Shown: positions 37,620 to 52,600, counted from the stretch's first letter. The stretch: 64,000 nucleotides of DNA from Sinonovacula constricta (GCA_007844125.1 CM017558.1:49508772-49572771); one strand, 5' to 3'. A program made the numbers and translations. Notes: generated by a model from the letters alone, not told the origin.

Positions 37620-40600
37620 TATTATTTCGATTAGAAGAACTACACAAAAATTGTTGATTGTAAATGAAATTAACTTTTTGAATCAAGATAAAAATAACCA
37701 GAGAAGAGTAAATGGTTGTATACACGAAATTTCTATACTCATAATAACCTTTTTTTACAATTACTACGTCAAGGATCTCGTTCATGGCCTGTGCCCGTTA
37801 GAGTAAAGGACGATAACTCTCCGAAGAAGGATGCTGAATGTGATAAGGAAATGTCATTTCTTCCTTTCTCTGCTATATCAAGACAGTCTCCATGGGAAGG
37901 ATGTAAAGTGTTGCGTTTACTGTGGCACCATACCGTCACCAGCCGCCATAGCAATACACTCAATCATAGATGCTTACATCGTCAATGCGTGTCGTAGAAA
38001 TAAACATACAAGATGGGCGTAATCAAGGCAGCTATACCAGGACGATTGAAACCATAAAATTTGCTATATTTTATTTCGAAGCTAATTCCTGTTTTTACGG
38101 CTTATTTGTTGTAATAATAGTAAAAAGTTAAGTATGGTTCTGGTGTAAGCAGACAGTGTGCACATTTTAAACGTTTGTGGATTGTTCTTGTCTTAGTAGT
38201 AAAACGTGTTTTTACAAAGCGTTATGATACATTATCTTCAAACACTTGCAGTCGTTATCCAAGTAATAACTTGGCAATTTTTTTATTTATTTGTAAGTGT
38301 ATTTTCCTTTGTTTGATTTTGTAGTCTATTGTTTGTATAGAACACGTGTTGTCTTTTTTTTAAGAGGTAAATGCAATGTCCAACAAAACGTCGCAGCAGG
38401 CTTAATGTGTTACAATAGAACGTGTGTCGTTCGTATTTGTTTAACACCTTGTGTGAAACAATGAGGCATTCAGAAAATGTACAAGGAGTGCATCTTGACA
38501 AATACGCGCGTCCTTTTACAATCCTTTTGCAACTTAAGTATGGTCCCCATCTATATCTTAAAAATATCGTAAAAACATTAACTTTTTTTTTTACTTCGCT
38601 TCGATGCGTTGTTTTAGTTCTTTGTACTTGTCCTAGTGCTAAGTAACGAGACGAAACGGTGATAAAATGCTTTAAAGGATTATAAAAAAACATTCCCTTT
38701 TCCACCAAGAAGATCCAACAAGTACTTAATAGACACAGGGTAATATTTATTGTTCAGTCATTTAGAAACCTTCGTAAATCACCGGGGAAGAGAAAATGGA
38801 TTGAGAAAATAAACATTAAAATAATCTAACAAGGTAGAGTCTGGACACGTACGAATGCAATAAACTTTGCAGACAATATGATCAATGATTAGATTTATCA
38901 CAGAAACAAAAAAAGGATCTTTAAATAAAAATGATGATGACACAAGCACGGCCTCCTGTGTAATTGGAATCGTTATAGTAACACCAAGCCCTTTTGTGAT
39001 ATACGAAATTACAAAGTATTGTTCAATTTATTAAAAAACGAAGGGCGTTCTCAAAGTGGTGGACAATAACATAAAACGCTTATAACATGGAAGGCCAAGT
39101 CTACCTAATACTTAGAACTTGTAATCAAACTTCTGGTCAGTACAACTAAATGATAATAAGATTCAATTTATTTCAGTAATAATGTTTTTTTTTAAAAATG
39201 ACGTAGTCATCACTTACACAGAATTCTTATACATTGTAATTGTTTAAATATACCCCACCTTGCCATTGCCAAGATAACATATGGTTCACTTTATTTCAGA
39301 AACAATATGGGGGTCAAGTAACAATTCAGTACTCGCACGTACTTCTTGTAAATTATAATTGTAATAATATATCCCCGCCTTTCATTATATAAGACATTGC
39401 CAAGATAACTTATGGTTCACTTTATTTCAGAAACATAAAAGGTTCTCAAGAGGATCTACATCAATGATTGAAAGTTCTCAAGTGGATCTACATCAATGAT
39501 TAAAAGTTCTCAAGTGGATCTACATCAATGATTAAAAGTTCTCAAGTTGATCTACATCAATGATTGAAAGTTCTCAAGTGGATCTACATCAATAATTGAA
39601 AGTTTCAAGTGGATCTACATCAATGATTGAAAGTTCTCAAGTGGATCAACATCAATGATTGAAAGTTCTCAAGTGGATCAACATCAATGATTGAAAGTTC
39701 TCAAGTTGATCTACATCAATGATTAAAAGTTCTCAATTGGATTTACATCAATGACTGAAAGTTCTCAAGTGGATCTACATCAATGATTGAAAGTTCTCAA
39801 GTGGATCTACATCAATGATTGAAAGTTCTCAAGTTGATCAACATCAATGATTGAAAGTTCTCAAGTGGATCTACATCAATGATTGAAAGTTCTCAAGTGG
39901 ATCTACATCAATGAATGAAAGTTCTCAAGTGGATCTACATCAATGATTGAAAGTTCTCAAGTTAATCTACATCAATGATTGAAAGTTCTCAAGTGGATCT
40001 ACATCAATGATTGAAAGTTCTCAAGTTAATCTACATCAATGATTGAAAGTTCTCAAGTGGATCTACATCAATTATTGCTAATTTGTTGTCAGGTTTACAT
40101 TTCTTTCCCTGACAATAAATAGACAATACCATATAATGAAAGGTTCTTATCTCATTCACAAAATTGGTTTCTGACTAAACATATAGGGTTTACAAAATTG
40201 TTCTTGCTTTCCACTTGGCTTGCATGGTAAAATACCTGTGTCCTGTGCCTTTTCGGAGTTTGGTATATGTTGCAATGCTCATAGGACTTTTCATGTATTC
40301 TTATTATGAAGCTCTCATAGGAAGTAAATAGGATTTCACATACCCTAAAAACCCATCGTACTAACAGAACTTCCTACTTCTACCTATAGTTAATTTTTCC
40401 CTGAAACATTATGTTTGCTTGTTTTACTTAAATTCGTGTTGTTAAGAAAACAAAAAGAATTCAAAGCTAAAAAAGCCAAATAAGACTTATTTCTTAAAAC
40501 AGGCAACTGTTTCTATTTCAGTATGCATTATTTAAGCATGCAATCTGTTACTTATTATGGCTGTAATGATATTGTAACATTGACGTTTATGGGAAAGAGA

Positions 40601-42227
40601 TAAAACATATCTACGACAGCAACATTGCATGCTTGATTGTTAATAAACCTAACAATAATTATTCTGTGTCAGGTTAATGAAAAAGCCGAATGATTTCTTT
40701 AACCGGATACTTTTAGAAATATTCCCATAAGGGTTCATTCAAAGGTTGGACCGTTATTGCGGGAGCATTAATAGTAGAATCTGTCATATGTGAACAGTAT
40801 AATCCAGCATAATAAAATAGCATTGGGAGTTCCAAACATAATTAAGGAGCACCGGAATTTCCTAGCGGCACAAGTTTCCCGTTCTGCATGGAATGTCATT
40901 ACAATGTTGGGACATATGTTAACCCTGCGGTGATTGGCTGCTCGTGATTAGATACAACCGTGACAGGAAACAACAATATAATCATATCCTTATTAATGAC
41001 AGTGTCATTGTAGAAGTTCAACATTACAGCTTAAAGGTATAATACTTTAAAGGCAATAAAACTCTCTGAGAATATTTTCAAGTGCACACCTATCACGGTC
41101 GTTGTTTTGAACAGGGAAATACTAAAAGAAATATATGTACACGAAAGTTGAAATAAGAAGTGTTTCAGTCGAATAAATTGCCTGCTTCTATTTTCTTTTT
41201 ATAAAAACTGTTTCAAACTATTTTTGGCAATGAACTTCTGTATAATAGTATGACGGCTTCAAAGAAAAGAAAAAAAAACATGAAAAAAAAGAAAAAGAAA
41301 AAAAAAACATGAAAAAACAACAAAAAAACCAACAAGAAAAAACAACAACAAGAAAAACAACAACAAGAAAAACAACAAAAAAAAAAACACACACACAAAA
41401 AAAACTGTCTTTTTCAAGTGTCAGTGTTTCATTTGTTGTCTTTTTGTTGTTGCTAATGTTTCATTAGTTATTGTGTTACAAGTTTCCTCTCTACCAAGAG
41501 ATAATAAGGTAAAACAAGTGAGCATTTGCACTTTTATATATGTTAATTATTCAAACCGATAGGTCTTAGTGCTTATTGTAAGATGTAAAGAAATTACAAA
41601 AAAGAAACAAAATAAAAATGATTTTTAAGTTTAAATTACACTGTAAATTGTGTAAAGGCACAAAACAATAAATACAACAAATTACTTTAAATATTTGTCA
41701 CACTATTTTGCAAGTGTACAGGGTCAATAAAATATAACGATAGTACCTTCATTTTCGTCGTAATCAAAGGAAGACTGGGAATTTGTCGCTAACTCTCTCA
41801 AAGGGCTAAGTCTGGCATTTTTCTTGTCTATCTCCAAATACACACTGCTCCCTCGACTGGCCGGCCTCTCAGACAGCGCCGCCTGGCGTGGACTAGAGTA
41901 GTTCTTTGTTATTGCACAATTTTCATTGGTAAAAGGCACATTATCATTCAGTATATTTCCCTGCATCGTTACACCTTTGACTGAAGTTCGTGAGTGATTT
42001 GTGTTTCGTGGGGAAATACTCCTGTGTGAACGCGGTGATCCACTGAATGAACTAGCATCCATTAATTCCTCCGCTAATAAACTCCGCCTCCTTTCTTCCA
42101 TCCGTGCGATGACGTCATTGACAATCTGTATTCGCTCCATGTTGCTATCGTGGTCTATTTCAGTTTCCATGGTTGCCACGCCTCCTAATTCCAGAGACGG
42201 GGAACTACTGGAGCGCACTAATACCAT
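24578..42227 (-). CDS. LRRC74A-like: LRRC74A/B-like leucine-rich repeat protein with C-terminal EF-hand pair (13 coding exons, 693 aa)
   Basis: Exons in transcript order: 42227-41747, 36878-36673, 34958-34851, 33920-33827, 33164-33115, 30461-30380, 29262-29177, 28631-28437, 27038-26943, 26697-26558, 26090-25961, 25506-25421, 24905-24578. All introns are GT-AG and phases match throughout (2082 nt with stop). Residues 1-160 are a Ser-rich variable tail. 161-229 hold the family's pre-LRR motif (RKSCSLCGITP). About 230-470 are ribonuclease-inhibitor-type LRRs (LxxLDLSWNGIG pattern). 467-513 link to EF-hands. Loop 1 (539-550, DTNGRG...N) lacks the terminal Glu; loop 2 (575-586, DKKRDGYIDLEE) looks able to bind calcium. 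A Lys/Arg/Ala-rich tail ends the protein. The layout matches vertebrate LRRC74A from the pre-LRR motif through the EF region, with longer tails. The molecular role of this family is poorly known. The ATG (caacATGG) follows an in-frame upstream TGA. Confidence 0.9.
27039..28436. other. LRRC74-like intron between coding exons 8 and 9
   Basis: No second gene or mobile element recognised. Near 28005-28060 a short motif (gataaattcgac) is repeated three times in close succession. Confidence 0.6.
29590..29815 (-). repeat. tRNA-derived SINE in an LRRC74-like intron
   Basis: Read on the minus strand, 29803-29786 resembles a pol III A box (gtgtctcagttgattcacc) and 29761-29750 a B box (ggttcgagtctc), at about the distance found in tRNA genes. 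The following body (ggtcctcctgctggcctgtc onward) is not tRNA. The element lies in the same orientation as the host gene, inside the intron between 30380 and 29262. The 3' border is uncertain. It is not a functional tRNA because no cloverleaf 3' half is present. Confidence 0.7.
30462..33114. other. LRRC74-like intron between the microexon and coding exon 6
   Basis: AT-rich intron with no coding sequence, tandem repeat or classified transposon that I could support. Confidence 0.6.
33115..33164 (-). other. LRRC74A-like: 50-nt microexon of the LRRC74-like gene
   Basis: Acceptor cttgttaacttcacag and donor aag|gtaaga bracket 50 nt that convert phase 1 to phase 0. It encodes GNNIDHTETDCIVDVIK, which supplies the Asn-containing turn and helix of one LRR between SLWLE of the preceding exon and GSPVLSEIHLGHNNLG of the next. 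Without it the flanking exons are out of phase and one repeat is broken, which is the argument for it. Confidence 0.85.
34959..36672. other. LRRC74-like intron between coding exons 2 and 3
   Basis: AT-rich. It contains a small CCA/CCACC-rich patch at about 36447-36495 and no recognised gene. Confidence 0.6.
37557..37617. repeat. GA dinucleotide microsatellite
   Basis: Nearly pure (GA)n of about 60 bp inside the first coding intron. Confidence 0.97.
39441..40074 (+). repeat. 32-bp minisatellite, ~20 copies, in LRRC74-like intron
   Basis: Tandem 32-bp units begin gttctcaagtggatctacat and end caatgattgaaa. Variants occur at a few positions (gtgg/gttg/gtta, ctac/caac, attg/atta), plus one 31-bp unit near 39600. 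High similarity between copies suggests recent expansion, and length polymorphism is likely. Confidence 0.96.
41257..41403. repeat. A-rich low-complexity tract
   Basis: AAAG/AAC-rich tract with repeated acaacaacaagaaaa-like units near the splice donor side of the first coding intron. On the opposite strand it gives a meaningless Phe/Cys-rich frame. Confidence 0.9.
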
Positions 42228-42259
42228 GTTGACACCCTGTACTACTTCTCAACAGTAAT
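41747..42259 (-). other. LRRC74A-like: LRRC74-like exon with start codon and 32 nt of 5' UTR
   Basis: A probable acceptor (atatgtttcag|ATTACTG) puts the exon start at 42259, so at least one 5' non-coding exon lies upstream. An in-frame TGA sits between this acceptor and the ATG at 42227. The donor is gaag|gtacta in phase 1. The encoded segment is low-complexity Ser/Arg/Asn-rich with one short helical stretch (IARMEERRRSLLAEELMD) and no recognised domain. Confidence 0.75.
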
Positions 42260-43649
42260 CTGAAACATATACGACCATAAATAGAATTCAGTACAGTGTG
42301 AATGTATCAAATCAAGATGGTTTAAAGAATTGTTCCGATAAATGGAATCTGAATATGGGGTTCTCTAGTAAACCGTTAATGTACCTATGTTAAATGGTTA
42401 CATTTCATTTTGAAGCCACTACTTAGTGTATATAACGAATATATTAAACTGGTCACTGAGAATTTCAACAATTTGATTTAAGATAAAATATTATTTTTTT
42501 ATATTGTGCAAAGATTTTTTTTTTATAATCTCTGCGATATTTACAATAATATTCTTCAATAAAGATTTTTTCGTGACTTTATAGGGGTAAAAAAGACGAC
42601 AAAATGATTTTAACAAATACAGGCAGGCCTTTTTAAATAGTTTTCACCAGACTTGCTGGCCCAACACATCATGTTTTGAATTTTTTTTGATAGCAGAATT
42701 GTATTTCGCTAATGGTAATACGGTTTAGACACATTTCAAATGAAAAGCACCCAGAGAAAATGTCACCACTGTATCCTAATGATGTATAGCCATAGAAAGT
42801 TACTAAACCAATCAAGTGCATCGTGATATTGGCACCAACAACTGAACTACCCTGAAATAGTTTCTTGGTATTGTTGCAAGCACACTGCTACACGTGCACT
42901 TCATGTCCGAAACAGTACAACAGTCTACTCACCAAATATAGTTGATTCACGATACAAGATACCTGTTTGTGCAGATGTCATGACGTTAAGACATTCAATG
43001 GCTATCTTAAGAGACAACTAGAAAAGATTAACATATCAAGCTTAGTCGAACATTAGATTAAGTGCATTCTTCATTATCATAATGCAAACATACTGATTAC
43101 AGTCAACGTTTAAGAAAAAAACATCAATTGATAAGTTTTGCTATTTTTCCTGTCTATGGTTTTTATCTTTTCTTTATGGTCAAAAACTGGCAACCGACTG
43201 GCATACATTCTTCTATATCGCTGATATAGTATTTGCTAAAGACTTTATGAAGGACCAAACGCGTTATTGCCAGAGACTTAGCTGCGAATGGTGAAGATCC
43301 TGATCAGACAGTGCCAGTATAGGGGCGACTCATCTAAATCTTCACTGTTTACCTAAGCTTTATACGTGCATATTATTCAAAGAGTTAATATTATGTGTTG
43401 CCATATACGTGTGGTTAGTAAATGGATAGTTATCAAGAACTGTCTCTCTGAGCAACCAGATTCTTTCTCATTCTATCTCCATGCCAGTATTTCTTTCATT
43501 TTGTTTCTCTTGTCATCTATACGTCCAAGTTTTGTTTGTTGGTCAATAATTTGTCTGTTGATCTGTATGTCTTACCCTGATATCATATGTATGCCTAACT
43601 GTGTAAACGCTGTCTTACTGTATGTTTGCTGCCTAGTTGTATGCATACT
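42260..43649. other. Upstream region of the LRRC74-like gene
   Basis: Likely part of the gene's 5' intron, because the first coding exon has an upstream acceptor. A minus-strand GT site at 42932 (tatttg|gtgagt) could close a 5' non-coding exon. The region also contains gatcctgatcagacag at 43296-43311, shared with 29931-29946, a remnant of an interspersed repeat. No coding sequence seen. Confidence 0.45.
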
Positions 43650-44115
43650 GTCCAACTTATGTCCGCTATCTGTCTGTATGCTGTCTAACCGAACGTGTGT
43701 CGTCTAACTGTCTGTCTGTTGTCTTGTCGTCTGTCCGTGAATTTAAATTCTGTCGGTTGTCTTGCCGTCCGCACGCTGCCTAACTATCTTTACGCTGTCT
43801 AACGGTCTGTCCTCTGTCTCTCTGTCTGTCAATTGTCTTGCCGCCTGTCCACTGTCTAACACTTTGTCCGTTTTATTGCCGTCTGTCAGCTGTCTAACTG
43901 TCTGTCCATTGCCTTGCCGTCCGTCCGCTGTCTAACTATCTATCCGCTGTCTAACTGTATGTCCGTTGCCTTGCCATCCGTCCGCTGTCTAACTATCTAT
44001 CCGCTGTCTAACTGTTTGTCACCTGTCTAACTGTATGTCCGTTGTCTTGCCGTATGTCCGCTGTCTAACGGTCTATCCACTATCAACTGTCTGTCATCTT
44101 CCTAATTGTCTGTCC
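43650..44115 (+). repeat. Degenerate CTGT/CCGT-rich tandem repeat
   Basis: Imperfect repeats built from gtctaact, gtctgtc, cttgccgtc and cgctgtctaact-like words, without strict period. It probably derives from a CTGT/CCGT minisatellite that has diverged. Confidence 0.85.
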
Positions 44116-46544
44116 ACGTTATATCTTTGACACTGTTCTATTAAAAGGTGTAATGGATATGATATTAAAATGAATGACATGCCAAAAAGGCTCTTATCTC
44201 ACATAGTATTGTTTGTTTTATGAAAACGAAGCGAGCTCATGCAACTGTAATCTGAGTCGATAATACGTGTAAATCTATCTAAATACATCCTGAATGATTA
44301 ATAGACGTTTAATAACACATATTTCTGCATGATTCATCTGTATGAAAGGTAGAACTTAAATCTGTGTCGATGAGTTGGAGCATGGGACATGGTATATATG
44401 TTTTAAAACTGATTAAAACAGGAGAATACGGTCAACTAAAATGGCATCCCTAATAATACTTTTACCATAACTAAATTATGCATTTGTATTTGGACTATTT
44501 TTTTAAACGAAGAAAATGAAATTTGTATATAACTTGTGTGTGTATATATATATATATACATACAGTGATATTGAGTATTAAATCGCTCAAAAACCCATAA
44601 CAAAAACATTTTTCTGCCTCTGCATCATTAAGTTTTATTCCTTGTCTAATTTGAGCCAAAGTTCGTTAATTCAAAATTGTACCTTTAAAACAGACAATAA
44701 ATACAAGAAAAATACTTTTGTCCAATAGAACCCAAACTTTTTATTTAAGCAATAATCACCAATGATTGCTTGGACGAAGAACGCATAACAAGCGAACAAA
44801 TAAATTGATTATCCTTAAGAGCCAAACAGTTGAACAACTGAATAAGGGCAACGTATATTATGTGTAATGCAAGTCAAACAACAACGAAAACAGATCAACA
44901 TATAAAAACACCAAATAAACAAACGAAAACTAAACAAATGAACATCAAAACCATGTCAATTTGATCATAAAAACAAGCAAACAACAAAAAATGGACCAAC
45001 ATATGAAAACGGAAAACATACGAACCACAGAAAAGGGCCACTTTACAAAAAAAGCAAAACATCCGAACAAAATTGGACCCTTAGATGAAAAATAAAAATA
45101 AATATCATGCATTAGTTAGATGAGGCAACTACAATATGGCATTCAATCAACATTTCATGTTAACTTATACCTCTCACATCTTTGTCAATGGTTTGATTTA
45201 TAACCTTGGCGTTGTTCAGTATTTAGGCCCCTTTTCATTTCATAATTAAGTGCATTCATTCTGCAAACAAACACCATTCAGAAGCACAATATGCATACAG
45301 ACCCACTTTAGACATTGGTAGTTTTATTGGAACCACAAACAATTAACATTGACGTCTTGTTTGAGAAACAAATATGACTTTAAGAAGTCGTGTTTGGCTA
45401 ACAAACAATAGAAATGGTTTGGCCCCCATAATGCCAAAGTAACTGCATGGTTTCCTATTGCCGTTTATAGGCCAACACAGAACATACCGTTTTTATCTTT
45501 TTCTACAAAAGAAATTGACTTCCAATATAAAATGTGTTTGAAGACAATGTATTAATTTCTGTTGATATTTACCTTTTTTATTCTTCAAGTAGTGTGTCTA
45601 TAATGCTAGGTCAGATGATATGATCTTTATTCGTATTTTGTCGGTTTATATTTATATCGATCATATAAAGTGAACTATTGAAAGGAGTCTTTTTAAATAA
45701 TTAACAGCTATTTGTATAATGAGTTAAATATGTATTACAGTTACGGGTATAGCCTATGGTATTTCAAATGTACGAACAAAAAATATCTAAAAAACACAAA
45801 ACACAGTAACACGCCAAGCAACAGGTTTGAAACAAAACACCGTTTCCGGATGGGTAGGCCGGTGTTTGATATTTTTAAGGCGTGACCCTAAGAGGAAATA
45901 CCAATAAAATCATATAAATTGTGTTTACCCAAAAATGTATACTTTCAATGGTCATAAAATTGAATAATATTACTATGAATAATTGGGGTCACTCGGCACT
46001 GGCAAATAATAGTTTTACAAGGGAGAAGTGTGCATGTATGTGTTTATTTAATTGTTCAATTTCACATAAAAGAGAACCAATCATTGAAAAAAAAATGTTG
46101 AATGATTTTGGGAAAAGATGTTAAATCGAGAGCTAATTCTAACAGAGATTAATTGAGGAAAATTGATATTGTTCACTGACATGTGGCATAATAATAAGAT
46201 ACCGTTCTTTAACAAATATTCCATGTATATAAAATATAGCTTTGTATGGAAAAAATATTTTACACATATTTCCGATTAGCATTAATTCAAAACTAAAAAT
46301 CAATTCAAACTTAAATAAGTTTTATTGTCAGCGCTTGTCACAAACTTAAATAAGTTTTATTGTCAGCGCTTGTCTGGCAGTGTATAAAATAATTGCTTAA
46401 ATAATAATGTAAACAAGCATTAAATGTGTGCAAAAATCCGATCTGATAATAAAATCTACGATATTGAATTTATTTAAAAAGCATATTATAATATAACCTT
46501 ATTTTTGAAGTTATGAGTGAGTTTCTAATTAATTACATACTTAC
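44116..46544. other. No gene recognised
   Basis: AT-rich, with a short (TA)n at about 44545-44562 and a 35-bp tandem duplication at 46306-46374. Open frames are short and without motifs. Confidence 0.5.
46306..46374 (+). repeat. 35-bp tandem duplication
   Basis: Two copies of a unit starting caaacttaaataagttttat, at 46306 and 46341, without a mismatch that I see. Confidence 0.95.
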
Positions 46545-46900
46545 CGTTTTACTTCCATAAATCCATAGATTAGCACTTCCTTTGAATTATAAGCCAAACA
46601 TTAAATATTAATTTCTTCCAATTTCAGTTAAATAATAGACACAAAAGTAAATTTTTTATCCCATATGTGTACTCGCATCCTTAAGCAAAAAGACTGAAAA
46701 TAACACCGAGAGATGGGGATGTTTAAAAATTATTGCGCCAACAACGAAGAAAGCTAGTCTTTCTTCTATTTAGATTTAATACGTTTTGTCTTTTAAATTA
46801 ATCATCGCTAAACAACCGAAGAGGTTTTACACACCATGTTTGCCTGTCACTGTATTCACAAATGGTTACAGATCCCGCTCTCACTGTGTGACTGGCAGAC
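46545..46900 (-). other. Candidate 5' non-coding exon of the LRRC74-like gene
   Basis: A strong minus-strand donor (aaaacg|gtaagtatg) lies at 46544/46545. It would suit a first, untranslated exon joining the acceptor at 42259. The start is unknown; the right limit given is arbitrary. A donor alone is weak evidence. Confidence 0.25.
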
Positions 46901-48934
<2,034 letters not shown>

Positions 48935-49291
48935 GGGGGAGGGGGATACCTTTGTTACCATTTAATTTCTAGCTTGAATAGGTCGAGAGAAGTGATTTAC
49001 TAGAAGTCAGTGACAAAAACAAATATTTCTTTTCACGAAGTACAATGGTTGCCCAGATAAATGATATGGCCAGACAGTTTACCAATGTGTTCTTGAAAAT
49101 AGAACTGGATACCAAACCGACCGACGTCAGACTGTTGTGATGCCAGCATTTGGGTGTTTAGGAAAGAACAGGTTATTAAAGTACATTCCCAATGTCACAT
49201 GTTCAGTTTTATTGGACATTGGCACTTTTCCTTTAGTGTACGTGTCAAAAAGTGTCACAAAGCAAGGCTGTCAACTTAAAGGCTGCTTGCA

Positions 49292-49666
49292 GCCACCACT
49301 ACCGCCACCTTCAACATCCCCACCACCCAAACCACTACCGCCCTCACCACCACGACCAACCCCTCCACCATAACTACCAGCACCACCGCTACCTCCACCG
49401 CTCCCCGACTACCGCCACCACCGCCACCACCCAAACTACCACTACCACCACCACTATCACCACAACCGCCTCAACCACCACTACTACCACCACCGCTACC
49501 ATCATCACCGCCACCACTATTATCAGTACCAACAGCATCATGTCCACCGACACCACTACCATCACCTCCACCACCACCACCACCACCACCACTAAAACCA
49601 CTACCGCCACCATCACTCCACCACCACCAAAACCACCACCGCCAAAAACAACAACAACAACAACAT
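49292..49666. repeat. ACC trinucleotide-rich low-complexity tract
   Basis: About 375 bp of (ACC)n with CGC, ACT and ATC variants. Thr-rich frames on the plus strand and Val-rich frames on the minus strand are by-products. Confidence 0.95.
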
Positions 49667-52600
49667 AAGCAACAACGTCAGTCAGCACCCTTTAAACATC
49701 AGGAAAACTGTAAAGTTTATATTATATATTATACCAAAATTGTTGCTTATTTAAATAAATGCCGTTATCTATATGGACGATTTTAAAGCAAAACTTCACA
49801 CCCTCTGTCAATGACAAGTATCGTCTTACTAATTCATTCAGCTGAATTCACCCGACTTGCACAAGAAAATAAATCGACTGTAGTTCATTAATTTTAATGG
49901 CTCTATTACAAAGAGGATTTTATACAAAACAACATTCATGCAAATTATGGCATTGATGAACACACTTCCAAAGGCTGTATTATGTTAAGTCGGACCTCCT
50001 GTTTTTAATTACATTATAAATTCAATACATAGTTCTCAGACAAAAAACTTTAAAAGGCTATTATTATCAGCTTAAGATATTAACAGGTTTGATCATAGCA
50101 TTAGTCATATTATCTTTCAAAAGTGCGTGTTTGTGCAATGACATTTATTACAATATTTTATAACTTTAAGACGTACATTAAGATTCCGTGTTTAAAGTTA
50201 CAGTAACAATTACTGCATAATCAATGGCGTTTCTTTTCTTTATTGGATGGAGCAGACATTCAACATTATCATGGATAGTTCATCTTTCACCTTTATGTGT
50301 GCACACGTATGGAAACTTATGTGTTTTAATGTTATCGTGAACATTTTTATTGTAGATTTAGTTGTTTTTAATGCAATATCTGGTGGTCATGTTAATATTT
50401 TTTGTCACGTGGTTTGCCTCAAGTGTAAGGCATAGACAGTGCATTAAATGACTTATCACCTGCTTGTGTCCCGACCGGGAGTCGAAAATACCTTTCGAAA
50501 AGCCCCAGTTATATCAGTGCTAGAGATGTTCTCATCTTGGCAAATTAAATCACTTACATTACTTTATTAACAGGCAATAATAAAAAATATACAACCAAAT
50601 ATATTATAGATATATTAACCCTATTATCATTCAAACGAATTCTTCCCGATGCGTGTTATCATAGTACTTATTTAAGTAAGAGATTTAAAATGAATTAAGC
50701 GTCATATGTCACAAATCATAATCTAGTGAATATTTCTATTATGGTTTGAACTTAAAATACGTGTTTTTATCATTCTACATAGATTTCGTTTGCGTCTTGT
50801 TAAATATGAGGTAATTATAGCCTGTCTAAGTTTCATGCTTTTAAGCAATTATACGTCCAAACTGAAGACGTTCTATGGAAAATTCATTACAATATCCACT
50901 CTCGTAAAAGAAAACTTAATAAATCGAAATTCATTGTAAGATCAATTTTCTTGTTGTCGTAAACGCCCAATTCCGGATGTACTTTAGTGAAAAAATAATA
51001 CAGCTTCCTAGTGGATCGGAAATCTAGTATAGATCTTGTAACATGATGGGTGACAGTATAGTGTTTGTCCGACCCAATTACATGTGACAATCTGAAAAGC
51101 CCACTTAAAACTTTTGGACGTTGATCTTTTCAGCGTAGCTATCTAGCCTTACTTCTGACCTACTGACGAATGTTAAAGCAAGGTTAGTCTAGATGAATAC
51201 CAAAGCGTCTTTTATTGGGAAAAATTTCCAGTAAAATATATAGTAACAAAAAGCAGTTATTTGTTACCTTTTATCGGGATCTTGTCATATTTATGTACGT
51301 TTTGGTAAAATACATTTTCACGTAAGTCACATCAGAGGATTTATATCTGAATGTACAGAGATACTTTTAAAATGTTAAAATTAAGAACAACGTTTACATC
51401 AATATTACAAAGAAGCCGATCAAATGTTGATTTTCGATGCCATATTAAATAAGTATATGTTTCAAATTGTAATAAAAGATACTGTACTTGTGGCCTTAGG
51501 GATATGGTTCACTATAGGAGCATTACTAGATTGCAACTTGTTATAGTTGTACTTCAGTTCTATTCTAATACATCATTAGTAAGTACTGAGTCATAGAAGG
51601 TCCATATTTAATTGTACTGTATTGATTGACGTGAATTAATGGTAGATTTATTCAGGAAACTCGAAATAGATTAACTGAAATTGAGTTTTCATTTATGTAA
51701 TTGGTTTAACAATACATTCTCATATGAATTACTGCATTAAAGGAGTCGTTGAAGAGTCGCATGCGTTTCCAAGATTAGGCTGTACATATAAGAATGAAAA
51801 CATATCCATTATATGTCGTATAGGTTTGAACTGATAAGTTGTACCTCAAGTAAAATGAACGTGAATAAAACACTTGCCTGTTAAGTTATTAATGTAATTT
51901 ATGTCAATTGTTGTTTAAAACACCCCTTGCTTTTTGTCTTTTAATTATTTAGTAAGAAATTACACAAATCATTGTCCCCTTCTCCGACTATAAACATATA
52001 TATGTACTTTAAACATTTAAAGAGGTAACCTGGCATCAGATAAAATTACAATAACAGAAACATTATTTGCGTAGAATGTGTTTTAGATCCAACCTTGGAC
52101 AAACTTTCAATATAAAAGATATAAACCTTTATTTAAAAATTTGGCTTTATCAATCTGATAAGCCAAGTGTGGGTCTCAACCATAAATCAGACACCCTCGA
52201 GACTTCTAAATTGTCATTAAACGTCTAGTAAAATGAAAAAAAAAATCACACGCCAAAACAAACATCATTTAACGGATGTTCAGCAATAAACTTCTTACCA
52301 AAGTGTTCAATAATCTTGATAAAAGCACCATTCCCACAGGTTATACAACCTGTCATGCCTTGTTAATTCCTACACACACTGTACGTGCTACGACAATGCG
52401 TAATGTCAAGATAATGTGACGAGTACTTGTTAAAAGGTTGTAAAATTAAAGACCATCCTAGCAGTTGTCGAGTGTCCCTTGAAGACTGTTTGTTGTGCAA
52501 CTCATGGCAAATGAAGCGGCATTCGACTCACAGTGAAAGTATAGTTATCGACAGGGGAGTGTATGTTGAAGAGTTTCAAGATATTGAGAAGTTAGAGAAA

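Larger units (their letters stand above)
36879..41746. other. Long first coding intron of the LRRC74-like gene (~4.9 kb)
   Basis: Holds a GA microsatellite, a 32-bp minisatellite and an A-rich tract (each listed separately). There is also a direct duplication of about 50 bp (gccaagataac...ttcactttatttcagaaac) at about 39265-39305 and 39395-39437. No internal gene was recognised. Confidence 0.6.

Noticed and set aside
41213..41398. Phe/Cys-rich minus-strand frame
   Set aside because: Translation of an A-rich low-complexity tract.
49252..49688. Thr-rich plus-strand frame and Val-rich minus-strand frame
   Set aside because: Translations of an ACC microsatellite.
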